Origin: Moraxella nasibovis
GTDB taxonomy: Bacteria > Pseudomonadota > Gammaproteobacteria > Pseudomonadales > Moraxellaceae
Direction of reading: 5' to 3'
DNA length: 64,000 nucleotides
Assembly (NCBI RefSeq): GCF_029581575.1
Contig: NZ_CP089975.1
Span: 868,001-932,000, forward strand
The position numbers and the translations under genes were made by a program. Numbering within the stretch: position 1 is the stretch's first letter; each line of letters starts with the position of its first letter. Of this stretch, positions 19,834 to 28,785 are shown piece after piece. Below the pieces are notes generated by a model. The model did not search any database and was not told where the DNA came from. It was given only the letters and a program-made list of their open reading frames with translations.

Positions 19834-19951
19834 ATGCACCTTGAATGTGACAAAATCAATCATCGTGCATGACATGCGCTTTATATCATGACGATGTTTG
19901 GTTTTTGATGTTTATTGTGACATTCGTGCCAAATCAAATGGCGGGCATGAG

Positions 19952-22900
19952 TCACCCGACTAAGCTGACCCCTGCGCCAGACAGTTTGCTTGCACCATTG
20001 GCGCCTTTATGCACGATGATTTGCGTGCCGATGCGCTCTTTGAGACTGGCGACATGAGAGATGATGCCGATCATCCTACCTTCTTCTTGCAGGGCATCTA
20101 GCGTGGCAAGTGCGATGTCGAGAATCTCCTCATCGAGCGTGCCAAACCCTTCATCCAAAAATAACGAGTCAATGCGAATGTTTTCGCTGCTCATCATCGA
20201 CAAACCCAGCGCCAAAGATAGGCTGATGATAAAGCTTTCACCGCCAGACAGATTTTTGGTGCTGCGCTCCTCGCTGCCTTGCTGTGTGTCTATGATATTG
20301 ATTTCTAAGAGTTTATTGTCATCGCTGGCATGGCATAAAATATAGCGTTCGCTCATGCGTGCCAGCACTTGATTGGCATAAAACAGCATGGCTTCTAGCG
20401 TCAAACCCTGCACAAAATTGCGGTACTTTTTGCCCTCTTTTGAGCCGATGAGTTCATTTAGCTTAGCCCAGACTTCGATGTCTTTGGTTTTTTGTTGAAT
20501 CTGAGCGCGCAATGCGGCTTGTTTGCTGCGTTCTTGGGCGGCGTGGTCTAGGATTTGTTGGTTTTTACCTAAGTTTTGTAGAAGGTTTCGCTGAGAGTGT
20601 TGTAAGGCGTTTCTTTGGGCTGTCAGATCATCGGCATTTAGCTTGGCGGTGGATGGCATCAGTGCTGCCAGCAGTTCTTGCTCTTGCTCCAGATTTTCTT
20701 TGGTTTTGCTGATGGCGTATTGTAGCGTTTGCGATTGTTCTTGTAGGCGCTGTCTGTCCTCATCGCTTAGGCGCGCCGCCAAAAATTGTGCCTCATCAAG
20801 AAAGCCTTTTGCCAATAAAGCGCCGCCAAAATCCTGCCAAGACTCATCAAAACTTGTGCGTAATTTGTCCAGCTGACGACTCGTCTCCGACAGCCTGTCG
20901 CCAAGTGAAGTGAGTGCACTTTGATGCAAAGTGTGCGCCTCTGTACTTTGAGTCAGTAAATTAGTGGCAAGTTTGATGCGCTGTTTTAGAGCGCTTTCTT
21001 CATCATCGACGATTTTTTGACCAAATAAATCTTGTCTTTGACTTTGTAGCTTGTGCGTCTTTTGCAAGATGTCGTCAAGCTTTTGTGCGGTGCTGTCTTG
21101 TAGCTGCGACAAGCGCTCTTGGTCTTTTTGATGATTGCTAAGATGAATGGCGATGTTATCCAAAGTGCGTTCAAGCGCTTGTCTGGTATGATGTGCCTGT
21201 TGAGATGCTTGATGAATCACACTTAATTTATTAATATTGTCTAAAATATCTTTATAAAAATCGTCATACGGTATTGACGCATTTTCGCTTTGCACTGGCA
21301 AAGTGATTCCATGTTTGTGTAGGGTGGTGGTGAGTCTGGCAATGCTGTCTTTGATGGCATCGCTCAGCTCGGCAGACTCTGTGCAAATTTTGGAGAAATC
21401 TTGCTCCACAAAACCAAGCTGATCTCTTATTGAGCTGCCTTCATGCTGGATGTTGAGAAGCTGATCTTCATATTGCTTAATGTCTTGAAGGCTTCTTTGT
21501 AGCTTGGGTGCGAGCGCTTGATGGTGGCTTAATGCTTGATTGAGCGCATCAATTTTGTCTTTGCAGGCGGTGAGCATCTCAATAAGATGGCTGTCGTCTT
21601 TTTCATCAAGGCTGATGTCATCAAGGCTTGTGATGCCATGAGCTTGGGCATGGTTTTTGATTTCATGGATTTTTTGATTCAGTGTGCTTTGCTGTGTGCG
21701 TAGCTGCTGTAATTTTTCATTAAGATTTTCTAAATTATTTTTGGAGATAATTTGCTTTGCATTGGCGTCGCTTAGCTCGTCAGTCAGCTGAGTGATTTTT
21801 GCCTTGGTGTGTAATATGGCATCATCAGTGCTGTCCTCAGACTTTTGCTGTGGCATGAGTTTATTGGGGTGTTCAAGGGAGCCGCACAGCGGGCAGGGCT
21901 TGCCGTCTTGTAGATGCGACAGCTGCTTTTGCAGGGCTTTTATTTCAAGTTGTAAGGTTTTATTTTCCTCCAAGCTTGAAAGTGTGGTGTGCTCGTGGCT
22001 TAGAGTTTGGTTTAGCGTGTCGATGTGCGTGCGGTATTTGCCAAGCTGCTTGGTTTCATGATGGATGTCGGCGCTTGTGGTCTGCACCGCTTGATGCACT
22101 GTGTGTAGCTCTTGCAAGGTGTTTTTGAGCTGATTTTGCGTGTGCAGCTCTTGGCTTGTGCGCATGCCTTGCTCGCTTAGGTGGTGCTCATCAAGCTGTG
22201 AGATGGACAGCGCTAGACAGTAGTTGTTTTTGAGTGTCTGGTGCGTATTTTGATGCTTGGTCAAGGCATTGTTCAGCTGTTTGTATTCATCGCGCTTTTG
22301 CGTCAGCTTTGTTTGTAAGTCGTCCAAATGTCGCTTGGTGTTAGCCATGCTGATGTCAAGGCGTTTGGCATGGCTGATTTGCCGTGCAAGCTCGCTAAGG
22401 TGCGCATTTAAAAACCCCAGATCTTGCCCAAGGTCATCGCTGGTATGGCGGATGGATTGCAGCTCTTGAAGTTTGTTTTGGGTGTCGCATTGCTTGGCAA
22501 GGCTTTGCTTGATGGCGTGGTTGAGCGCATCCATTTGCGCAAGCTGCTGATCGTGCATGTCTTTGAGCTGCCGATGTTCGCCATTTAGAGCAAACAGTGT
22601 CTCGTCCAGTCGGCGCACTTGACGAAAAATCTCGGCATGATCCGCCTCATCTTTTTGTGCCAAAAGCAATGCATCACGGGCTTGGTTTTTTTGATGAAGG
22701 CTTTCATCGCTGTCTTTTTGGCGGCGTTCAAGCTCGCTTTTTAGTGTGTTTTGAGTCAGGTAAAGTTGGTTTTGCTGGTTTTTGAGCTGCTGAATGTGCG
22801 CATACTGGCTTTGTAGCTCATGGGCTTTGTTGGCGTTTTCTAGGGTGGTGAGACTGGGGCGAAAATCATCAAAGGCGGCTTGATGCATCAAGAGTTGTGC

Positions 22901-23704
22901 GCTAAGATTGCTGATTTTTTGTTCGTGATGGGATTTTTGTTCAAGCTGTTTTAGCGCAGTTTCAAGGCGTTCAATACTGTCTTCTTGCTGGTCTAGTGCA
23001 GCCTTATCATCAGCGATGGCAGCAGACAGGGCGGCAAATTCCTCATCGCTCATGACGGCGTGATCTGTCAGCTTGTCCTGCAAGGCAGTCAGCTCCAAGC
23101 GTTTGGCTTTCTCGGTTTCAAAGGCTTTGGCGCTGATTTGGGCGTAGATTTCTGTGCCGGTGATTTGCTCTAAGATCTCGCCTTTCTCGCCAGCATCCGC
23201 CTTCAAAAAAGCCGCAAAATTGCCTTGTGCCAGCAGCACCGAACGGGTGAATTGCTCAAAATTCATGCGCATGATTTCCACCGCTTTTTTGTCACATAGG
23301 CTTGGCTTGGTCTCTAAGATTTTGCCGTCATCATCGCCTGGATGCTTGATAAGGCTGATCTCTCGGCGGATGGCTTGCAGCTTGCCATCTGTCTTGCCGC
23401 CAGCTCGCCGCTGCTGCCAGTTGAAGCGATAGCATTCGCCGCCCATGCTGAGCTCAACTTGTGCCATGCATTCGCTTGTGCCAAGGCTCATCAGCTCATT
23501 GTGCGTGGCGCTGATCTGCTTGATGCGTGGTGTTTGCCCATAGATGGCAAGGCAAATGGCGTCCAAAATGGTGGTTTTGCCCGCCCCAGTCTGCCCGATG
23601 ATGGTAAAAATGCCGTCACGCTCATAGGCATCGTCCGTAAAATCAATGTGCCAGCTGCCTTTTAGGGAGTTGAGATTGGTGAATGTCAGGCTTAAAATTT
23701 TCAT
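19952..23704 (-). CDS. sbcC: Exonuclease subunit SbcC
   Basis: Large SMC/Rad50-type ATPase which with SbcD cleaves DNA hairpins and processes blocked ends. Walker A GQTGAGKTT lies at residues 37-45; two very long coiled coils flank the zinc hook CPLCG near residue 602; the C-terminal lobe has the ABC signature KNLSGGESFIISL and Walker B DSLFLDEGFGTLDEE. 1,250 aa, somewhat longer than E. coli SbcC (1,048), the extra being coiled coil. It begins 31 bases after the sbcD stop, the usual sbcDC operon. Confidence 0.97.
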   Translation of the reverse strand: MKILSLTFTNLNSLKGSWHIDFTDDAYERDGIFTIIGQTGAGKTTILDAICLAIYGQTPRIKQISATHNELMSLGTSECMAQVELSMGGECYRFNWQQRRAGGKTDGKLQAIRREISLIKHPGDDDGKILETKPSLCDKKAVEIMRMNFEQFTRSVLLAQGNFAAFLKADAGEKGEILEQITGTEIYAQISAKAFETEKAKRLELTALQDKLTDHAVMSDEEFAALSAAIADDKAALDQQEDSIERLETALKQLEQKSHHEQKISNLSAQLLMHQAAFDDFRPSLTTLENANKAHELQSQYAHIQQLKNQQNQLYLTQNTLKSELERRQKDSDESLHQKNQARDALLLAQKDEADHAEIFRQVRRLDETLFALNGEHRQLKDMHDQQLAQMDALNHAIKQSLAKQCDTQNKLQELQSIRHTSDDLGQDLGFLNAHLSELARQISHAKRLDISMANTKRHLDDLQTKLTQKRDEYKQLNNALTKHQNTHQTLKNNYCLALSISQLDEHHLSEQGMRTSQELHTQNQLKNTLQELHTVHQAVQTTSADIHHETKQLGKYRTHIDTLNQTLSHEHTTLSSLEENKTLQLEIKALQKQLSHLQDGKPCPLCGSLEHPNKLMPQQKSEDSTDDAILHTKAKITQLTDELSDANAKQIISKNNLENLNEKLQQLRTQQSTLNQKIHEIKNHAQAHGITSLDDISLDEKDDSHLIEMLTACKDKIDALNQALSHHQALAPKLQRSLQDIKQYEDQLLNIQHEGSSIRDQLGFVEQDFSKICTESAELSDAIKDSIARLTTTLHKHGITLPVQSENASIPYDDFYKDILDNINKLSVIHQASQQAHHTRQALERTLDNIAIHLSNHQKDQERLSQLQDSTAQKLDDILQKTHKLQSQRQDLFGQKIVDDEESALKQRIKLATNLLTQSTEAHTLHQSALTSLGDRLSETSRQLDKLRTSFDESWQDFGGALLAKGFLDEAQFLAARLSDEDRQRLQEQSQTLQYAISKTKENLEQEQELLAALMPSTAKLNADDLTAQRNALQHSQRNLLQNLGKNQQILDHAAQERSKQAALRAQIQQKTKDIEVWAKLNELIGSKEGKKYRNFVQGLTLEAMLFYANQVLARMSERYILCHASDDNKLLEINIIDTQQGSEERSTKNLSGGESFIISLSLALGLSMMSSENIRIDSLFLDEGFGTLDEEILDIALATLDALQEEGRMIGIISHVASLKERIGTQIIVHKGANGASKLSGAGVSLVG

Positions 23705-23735
23705 GGTCTTAATGGGCTTAATGTGTTAAGTAGGC

Positions 23736-25019
23736 TTATTGTGCCTGAGAGTCGCTGCTGTGAATGTCGGCAATGAGTGACTGATAAGCGTGTTTTAGGG
23801 TTGGTCGGTCGTCATCGCTGATGTCTTGTTTGTCAAGTAATTGCTCAAACACCTCCATCTCATCAAGCTGTTTTAGGCTTAAAGACTTAGGCTGTGTGCT
23901 GAGCGTTTTTTGGTAAAGCGTGCGATTTTTGATGCTCAGTGGCACGACCTTCGTTGAGTCGGTGAGCGCGCGAATCTCACTGGCAAGATTTGGAAGAAGG
24001 TCTTGCCCTGTATAGATGATTTCCGCCCAAATGCTGGTGTTTTGGCTGATTAGGTCGGTCAGCTGAGTGTTGATTTGCTCCCAGTCACCGCTGATTTGCA
24101 CAAGCTGCTGAAAAACTGGCACGCTAAGTGGGTGAACGGTAGGGCGTGTGTCATCAAAATCGACGAGCAAAACTTGCTTGGGTTTGCCTGCCTCACCAAA
24201 GCCCATGGCAATCGGCGAACCGCAGTAGCGAATGTGCTCGCAATTTGCCACCTTCTGTGGGGCATGAATGTGTCCAAGCGCCACATAATCTATGCCATCA
24301 TCAAAAATCCCCGAAGGAATCTGCCCCAGCGTGCCGACATAAAGCTCACGCATGCCATCATCCTTAGATGAAATGTGCGAGCCTGCGACAAACAGATGAC
24401 CTGTGGCGATGATGGGAACCTTTTTATTAAATTTATCTAAAATGTCTTTTTGTAAATCTTTGGCGTGCTGACTGAGCGTGTCATAATGCTTGGCAATGCC
24501 CATGAAGGTGTCTTGCTCTTTGTTTTTGATGTCATCAAAGCTGGTACTGTCTCGCACATCTTTGTCTCGCAAATAAGGCACGGCAAGGACGATGACCTCA
24601 GGCTCATCATGATGATATAAAAGCAACAATTCATCGTCAATATCGGAGCTTGCCGTACCGATGACCTTGATGTCTAGGGCATTTAAGATGGATTTTGGTG
24701 CATCAAGAAAAGTAGGGCTGTCGTGATTGCCAGCAGTGATGATGACATGACGGCAGCCGCTTTTGGCGACCTGTCCCAAAAAGCGATAATACAGCTCTTG
24801 GGCTTTGTTGCTGGGCGTCATGGTGTCAAAGACATCGCCTGCCACGATGAGCATATCCACGGTGTGTTCATCGATGGCATTGATTAGCCAATCTAAAAAA
24901 TTAGCAAATTCATGATAGCGCTGCTGATTATACAGTCGCTTGCCAAGATGCCAGTCAGAAGTGTGCAGTATTCGCAGAGTTTGTGCGTTTTTAGTGGGAA
25001 TGGTGCTGATTTTTGTCAT
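23736..25019 (-). CDS. sbcD: Exonuclease subunit SbcD
   Basis: Mre11-type calcineurin-like nuclease partner of SbcC. Metal-binding motifs are in order: LHTSDWHLGKRLYN, VAGDVFDT, ITAGNHDSP and ALGHIHAPQ. The frame extends to a TTG at 25040, but the ATG at 25019 is preferred because the TTG lies inside the terminator hairpin of the preceding gene. The resulting 427 aa is close to E. coli SbcD (400). Ribosome-binding site is weak. First gene of the sbcDC pair. Confidence 0.94.
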   Translation of the reverse strand: MTKISTIPTKNAQTLRILHTSDWHLGKRLYNQQRYHEFANFLDWLINAIDEHTVDMLIVAGDVFDTMTPSNKAQELYYRFLGQVAKSGCRHVIITAGNHDSPTFLDAPKSILNALDIKVIGTASSDIDDELLLLYHHDEPEVIVLAVPYLRDKDVRDSTSFDDIKNKEQDTFMGIAKHYDTLSQHAKDLQKDILDKFNKKVPIIATGHLFVAGSHISSKDDGMRELYVGTLGQIPSGIFDDGIDYVALGHIHAPQKVANCEHIRYCGSPIAMGFGEAGKPKQVLLVDFDDTRPTVHPLSVPVFQQLVQISGDWEQINTQLTDLISQNTSIWAEIIYTGQDLLPNLASEIRALTDSTKVVPLSIKNRTLYQKTLSTQPKSLSLKQLDEMEVFEQLLDKQDISDDDRPTLKHAYQSLIADIHSSDSQAQ

Positions 25020-25023
25020 GGTT

Positions 25024-25052
25024 TTAAAAAAACCGCACAAAGGCGGTTTTGA
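25024..25052 (-). terminator. Terminator between ybeD and sbcD
   Basis: AAAACCGC (25029-25036) pairs with GCGGTTTT (25043-25050); on the minus strand the hairpin is followed by TTTTTT. It ends the ybeD transcript just before sbcD begins. Confidence 0.7.
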
Positions 25053-25089
25053 AAAAAGATTTTTATGATTATAGCAGATTTTGGGGAAA

Positions 25090-25416
25090 TTATACCACCG
25101 TTTTGACGGTTTTTGCTTTATCTAGGGCGGTATAAAGGCGGTTCACTTCATCGGCAGAAGTCAGGTATAATCTGGCTCTTAGGGCGTGAAATTTGCCTGT
25201 TCTTGACGGCTTGATTTGAATGCTGGCTGCATCAAATTCTGGGAAAATCTCCGCCAAAATCAGCGTCACTTCATGCAATAGGCTGTCGTGTTCGCCTTCG
25301 TGTCCGATGATGCTGATGGGATAATCCATCGGAAAATTCCAAAGCTCAGGGTTTTGGATTTCGGTGCGTTTTGCTCCCACTGCGGTGGGTTTTCGGTTTA
25401 GGTCGGTGAGTTTCAT
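25090..25416 (-). CDS. ybeD: DUF493 family protein YbeD
   Basis: A 108-aa protein of the YbeD/DUF493 family, a small alpha-beta fold with a resemblance to ACT-like regulatory domains; its role is not firmly known. Landmarks are ELWNFPMDYPISIIG, then SIQIKPSRTGKFHALRARLYLTS (family S..gky.s.t....s) and a C-terminal helix with LYTALDKAKTVKTVV. It is about 20 residues longer at the N-terminus than E. coli YbeD (87). ybeD usually sits next to lipB; here lipB is 29 kb away. Confidence 0.85.
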   Translation of the reverse strand: MKLTDLNRKPTAVGAKRTEIQNPELWNFPMDYPISIIGHEGEHDSLLHEVTLILAEIFPEFDAASIQIKPSRTGKFHALRARLYLTSADEVNRLYTALDKAKTVKTVV

Positions 25417-25507
25417 GATGTGCCTTTTTTTGATTTATGATGCTGGATAAATGGGGCGGGCTTGATAAATTTCAAGGCGTTTTGCTAAGATTGCTTTTAT
25501 GAAGATA

Positions 25508-25537
25508 ATAAAATAACCACACAAGGTGGCTATTTTA
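25508..25537 (-). terminator. Terminator after rpoD
   Basis: AAATAACCAC (25511-25520) pairs with GTGGCTATTT (25526-25535) with one mismatch; a T-rich run follows on the minus strand. It lies 38 bases past the rpoD stop. Confidence 0.6.
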
Positions 25538-25574
25538 TTTGTTATTTAATTGTCATTTTTAAAATAACAGCGTA

Positions 25575-27428
25575 TCAGTCATTTTCCAAGAATGAACGCA
25601 AATGCTCAGAGCGAGAAGGGTGGCGAAGTTTACGCAATGCTTTTGCCTCGATCTGACGGATGCGCTCACGAGTCACATCAAATTGCTTGCCGACTTCTTC
25701 AAGCGTGTGATCAGACGCCATGTCAATGCCAAAACGCATTTTTAGAACTTTCGCCTCTCGCTCGGTCAGATTGTCAAGCACTTCACGAGTCGCCTCACGC
25801 AAGCCTTCGGCGGTGGCGCTGTCCACAGGGCTTGAGATGGTGCTGTCTTCAATAAAATCACCCAAGTGGCTGTCTTCATCATCGCCAATAGGGGTTTCCA
25901 TAGAGATGGGTTCTTTGGCAATTTTTAGCACTTTGCGCACCTTTGCCTCGTCCATGTCTAGGCGTTCGCCCAGCTCTTCTGGCGTCGGCTCTCGTCCCAT
26001 TTCTTGCAAAAGCTGACGGCTGACACGGTTGATTTTGTTAATCGTTTCAATCATATGCACAGGGATGCGAATCGTGCGCGCTTGGTCGGCAATGGAGCGA
26101 GTGATGGCTTGGCGAATCCACCAAGTCGCATAAGTTGAGAACTTATAACCACGGCGGTATTCAAACTTATCCACCGCTTTCATCAGACCAATGTTGCCTT
26201 CTTGGATCAGGTCAAGGAATTGCAAGCCACGGTTGGTGTATTTTTTGGCAATAGAAATCACCAGACGCAAGTTCGCCTCCACCATGTCTTTTTTGGCACG
26301 GCGAGCTTTGGCTTCGCCGATCGCCATTTGGCGAGCGACCGCCTTCATGTTTTTGACATCCATTTGTAGCTCGTTTTCGTGAGCTAGGATTTTTTCTTGC
26401 AGTTCAATGACTTCTGGTAAGACTTTTTCGAGCGTTTCGGCAAAGGCAGGCTTGCCCTCGATGCGCAGACGCAGCCAGTCTAGGTTGGTTTCGTTGCTTG
26501 GGAAAGTCTTTTTAAATTCGTCCACTGGCATTTTGCCACGACGCACGACCAATTTCATGATCTTGCGTTCGCTGTTTCGCACATCTTCATAGACCTCACG
26601 CATGAGTGCCATGACTTGATCGGACAGGCGGTTGTTGAGCTTGATGAGCATAAAACGAGATGCCAGCTCGTCATAAGCGGCTTTGGCTTTCTCGCTGCCA
26701 CGACCATGCTTTTCTAGGGCTTTTTGAGATTTGGCAAATAAAGTCTGAATCTCTTCAAAACGAACACGCACCTCTTCTGGGTCAAGGTTGCTGTCGTCAT
26801 CGCCACCAGCTGCATCCATGTCCTCATCGTCTTCGTCGCCATCATCGATGTCTCTTTCTTCTTGAATGCTACCAAGCTCGACTTCGGCGTCTTCTTTGAG
26901 CTCAAATTCTTCATCTTCAAGATTTAAAAAACCAGAGACGATGTCAGAGATTTTTTTCTCGCCAGTCTCGACCAAAGCGTATTCATCAAGCACAAATTTC
27001 ACCGTACCTGGCCAGTACGCCATGATGTACTGCACCTCACGAGTGCCTTCCTCGATGCGCTTGGCGATGGCAATTTCGCCATCACGAGACAAAAGATCCA
27101 CCGTGCCCATCTCACGCATGTACATACGCACAGGGTCTGTGGTGCGTCCCGGCTCGGTCTCAACGCTTGCAAGCACCGCCGCCGCCTCGTCTGCCGCCAT
27201 GTCGTCTTCGCTGCCTGAGCTGCCCAAAATGATGTCGTCTTCATCGGGGGCGACCTCATAAATTGGAATGCCGACATCGGTCAGCATCTGCACGATGTCT
27301 TCGATCTGATCGCTTTCGGTGACGGAGTCTGGCAGCTGATCATTGACTTCGGCATAAGTCAAGTAGCCTTGTTCCTTGCCCAGCTGAATGAGTGCTGCTA
27401 ATTGAGAATTGGAATGTTGTTCGCTCAT
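25575..27428 (-). CDS. rpoD: RNA polymerase primary sigma factor RpoD
   Basis: Housekeeping sigma-70 factor. The order is region 1.1 ([21 protein letters not shown]), 1.2 ([18 protein letters not shown]), a large non-conserved insert with an Asp/Glu tract ([17 protein letters not shown]), region 2 ([30 protein letters not shown]), region 3 and region 4 with the -35-reading HTH ([19 protein letters not shown]). 617 aa against 613 in E. coli. The frame runs 18 codons further upstream, but MSEQHS at 27428 aligns with the normal N-terminus. Its upstream side faces the first accessory patch. Confidence 0.97.
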   Translation of the reverse strand: MSEQHSNSQLAALIQLGKEQGYLTYAEVNDQLPDSVTESDQIEDIVQMLTDVGIPIYEVAPDEDDIILGSSGSEDDMAADEAAAVLASVETEPGRTTDPVRMYMREMGTVDLLSRDGEIAIAKRIEEGTREVQYIMAYWPGTVKFVLDEYALVETGEKKISDIVSGFLNLEDEEFELKEDAEVELGSIQEERDIDDGDEDDEDMDAAGGDDDSNLDPEEVRVRFEEIQTLFAKSQKALEKHGRGSEKAKAAYDELASRFMLIKLNNRLSDQVMALMREVYEDVRNSERKIMKLVVRRGKMPVDEFKKTFPSNETNLDWLRLRIEGKPAFAETLEKVLPEVIELQEKILAHENELQMDVKNMKAVARQMAIGEAKARRAKKDMVEANLRLVISIAKKYTNRGLQFLDLIQEGNIGLMKAVDKFEYRRGYKFSTYATWWIRQAITRSIADQARTIRIPVHMIETINKINRVSRQLLQEMGREPTPEELGERLDMDEAKVRKVLKIAKEPISMETPIGDDEDSHLGDFIEDSTISSPVDSATAEGLREATREVLDNLTEREAKVLKMRFGIDMASDHTLEEVGKQFDVTRERIRQIEAKALRKLRHPSRSEHLRSFLEND

Positions 27429-27570
27429 GGATGCTCGCTTTTTATTATCAATTCTGGGATAAAATGGTGCATAGTATAGCACAGATGTTGGCTATGTGGG
27501 GGCGCTTGTGATGTTTTTAAAGCTTTTTGGGTGTTTTTAAAAGTTTTTGTGTATTTTTTCCAAAAACTCC

Positions 27571-27681
27571 CCAAAAACTCCCCAAAACAGAATGAATTTC
27601 AGCAAGTCGGCAAAAAAGCAATGCTCATCATTTCATCGTTATGTTCAGCAGGGAATTTTACCAAAAGAGTGGGGCGGCTGA
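27571..27681 (+). pseudogene. Relic of a REP-associated tyrosine transposase (internal deletion)
   Basis: Matches two separate parts of the intact RAYT gene at 49251-49742: the piece around 49505-49555 (CTCCCCAAAACAGAAyGAATT, then CAAGTCGGCAAAAAA), joined directly to the 3' end from about 49686 (TCATTTCATCG, TATGTTCAGCAGGG, GAGTGGGGCGGCTGA). About 130 bp in between, including the catalytic Tyr region, is deleted, and the 5' half is absent. ACTCCCC is locally duplicated. The homology continues past the stop through 27816, including the flanking REP. Confidence 0.8.
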
Positions 27682-27760
27682 TTTTATATAAAGTGGTTTT
27701 GGTGTAAAATATCAATGATTTTGATATGATGGGAGATACAATGATGATAAAGCCAAAATT

Positions 27761-27816
27761 ATGGTGTAATTCATTGAATTTGTTGGGTTTCGCAAGCAGA
27801 GCCCAACCTACGGGCT
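27761..27816. repeat. REP-family half element with intact IS110 target sequence
   Basis: TTCATTGAATTTGTTGGG...GCCCAACCTACGGGCT, the same 3' half as at 49831-49880, and in the same position relative to the RAYT relic. Its CCCAACCT/ACGGGCT is the sequence occupied by the IS110 copies elsewhere, but is empty here. Confidence 0.8.
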
Positions 27817-27867
27817 TTGATTTTCAATGGGAAAAAAGAATTAAGAATCTACCCATATTTTCAATAA
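27817..27867 (+). pseudogene. Possible C-terminal tail of a secreted toxin
   Basis: The frame leaving the REP end reads LIFNGKKELRIYPYFQ-stop and ends 17 bases before the immunity-type gene at 27884. By analogy with the toxin remnants at 29822 and 46433, which also begin at a REP end and precede an immunity gene, it may be the tail of the cognate toxin. The fragment is too short for more than a guess. Confidence 0.3.
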
Positions 27868-27883
27868 TTATGAAGGTGTTTTT

Positions 27884-28279
27884 ATGAAAAATAATTTAGG
27901 TCATATATATCAAAATTTAGCTAATAGCTTATTAATTAATATGAGTTCTGAAAGTTGGGATAAAATTATTCTAAAATCAGATATTTTGAGAGATAATGCG
28001 AGTAGTATTCGTTTTATTCTTTATGATAAAGGAAGTGAGGTTAGCCAAGAACTGACATTTGAAACAGCATTTGCTATAAATGATTTGTTAATAGAATTAA
28101 GAAATATTATGCTACACAGCACAGGTCATCGCATTTGGGGCTTGTTATTTACCCTATACCCTGATGGCAATTTTGAAATAGAGTATGATTATAATAAACC
28201 AGAAGATTACGAAGAAAGTGATGATATTATCTTAGGTGATGAAATCAATCAATCGCTGGATAAATTGGGAATAAGATAA
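27884..28279 (+). CDS. YezG/DUF600-type immunity protein of a polymorphic toxin system
   Basis: A 131-aa acidic, AT-rich protein without signal or membrane segment. The order of features resembles the YezG (DUF600) immunity family: an N-terminal helix (HIYQNLANSLLINM), a W-D-K-I segment, an S-x-x-FxxY strand pair, and a late strand block FTLYPDGNFEIEYDYN. Such proteins neutralise the C-terminal nuclease of LXG-, CDI- or Rhs-type toxins. No intact toxin gene precedes it; only a REP and a short possible toxin tail do, so it looks like an orphan or stored immunity gene. Base composition is clearly more AT-rich than the core genes. Confidence 0.7.
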   Translation: MKNNLGHIYQNLANSLLINMSSESWDKIILKSDILRDNASSIRFILYDKGSEVSQELTFETAFAINDLLIELRNIMLHSTGHRIWGLLFTLYPDGNFEIEYDYNKPEDYEESDDIILGDEINQSLDKLGIR

Positions 28280-28371
28280 CTTGTGATTTAATTTTCATGC
28301 AAAACTCAACTTTTTGTCTAAACTAAAATGGGTTGGTTGATGTTATCAACAGCCTATTTCCAAGCATGGTA

Positions 28372-28468
28372 AGCCCGTAGGCTTAGGTTGCCAACAGCGT
28401 AACCCAGCATTTATAGCGCAACTCATTGAATTTGTTGGGTGTCGCAATAAGAGCTCAACCTATGGGCT
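28372..28468. repeat. REP-family full element (two inverted arms)
   Basis: AGCCCGTAGGCTTAGGTTGCC... to ...GAGCTCAACCTATGGGCT, with the centre CGCAACTCATTGAATTTGTTGGG. Positions 28391-28488, including 20 bases beyond the REP, recur at 30307-30405 with few differences, so the two form direct repeats around the first IS110/toxin cassette. Confidence 0.8.
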
Positions 28469-28486
28469 AAAATAATGGAAAATTCA

Positions 28487-28573
28487 GCTCGTAGGTTGGG
28501 TTGAACGATAGTGAAACCCAACATTTAAATTCAGCCCTTGATTTTGTTGGGTTTCGTAAACTCAACCCAACCT
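28487..28573. repeat. REP-family element split by IS110 copy 1
   Basis: Starts GCTCGTAGGTTGGGTTGAACG and runs to CTCAACCCAACCT, where the IS begins; the missing end CTACGGGCTG continues at 29813-29822 on the other side of the IS. Confidence 0.85.
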
Positions 28574-28584
28574 TGTATCTCACC

Positions 28585-28785
28585 ACCAAGACTAGCTATC
28601 TTGGTGATGGCATGGTAGATTATACCATCACCCTAAGTTACTTGGTAGTTTCTACCCAACCTGAGTACTTTGATGCTGTCTCGTAGATTAAACCCAAGTA
28701 GCTTTCTTATCATCGTACAATCTGAATGGTATCCAAGCGCTTGATTGATTTTCAATCATGACGCTGAATGAACAAGGCTAGATGA
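28585..28785 (+). ncRNA. Candidate bridge RNA of IS110 copy 1
   Basis: The leader upstream of the transposase folds in order into: a 5' hairpin CACCAAGA/TCTTGGTG (28584-28606, alternative GGTGATGG/CCATCACC); a target loop closed by GTTACTTGG (28637-28645) with CCAAGTAGC (28694-28702) and GTTT with AAAC, holding ACCCAACCT (28654-28662) and CTCGTAG (28680-28686); and a donor loop holding ATGGTATC (28726-28733) and ACAAG (28772-28776) around a hairpin GATTGA/TCAATC with AGCG/CGCT. TCATC (28710-28714) with GATGA (28781-28785) may close it, overlapping the transposase start. Guides match target and IS ends. Exact RNA ends are not known. Confidence 0.72.

Noticed and set aside
28501-28686. ORFs over the IS110 leaders (61 and 78 aa; also 49042-49278)
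   Set aside because: They run through the REP and the structured leader, lack ribosome-binding sites, and end inside the predicted target loop; the RNA reading explains the conservation better.
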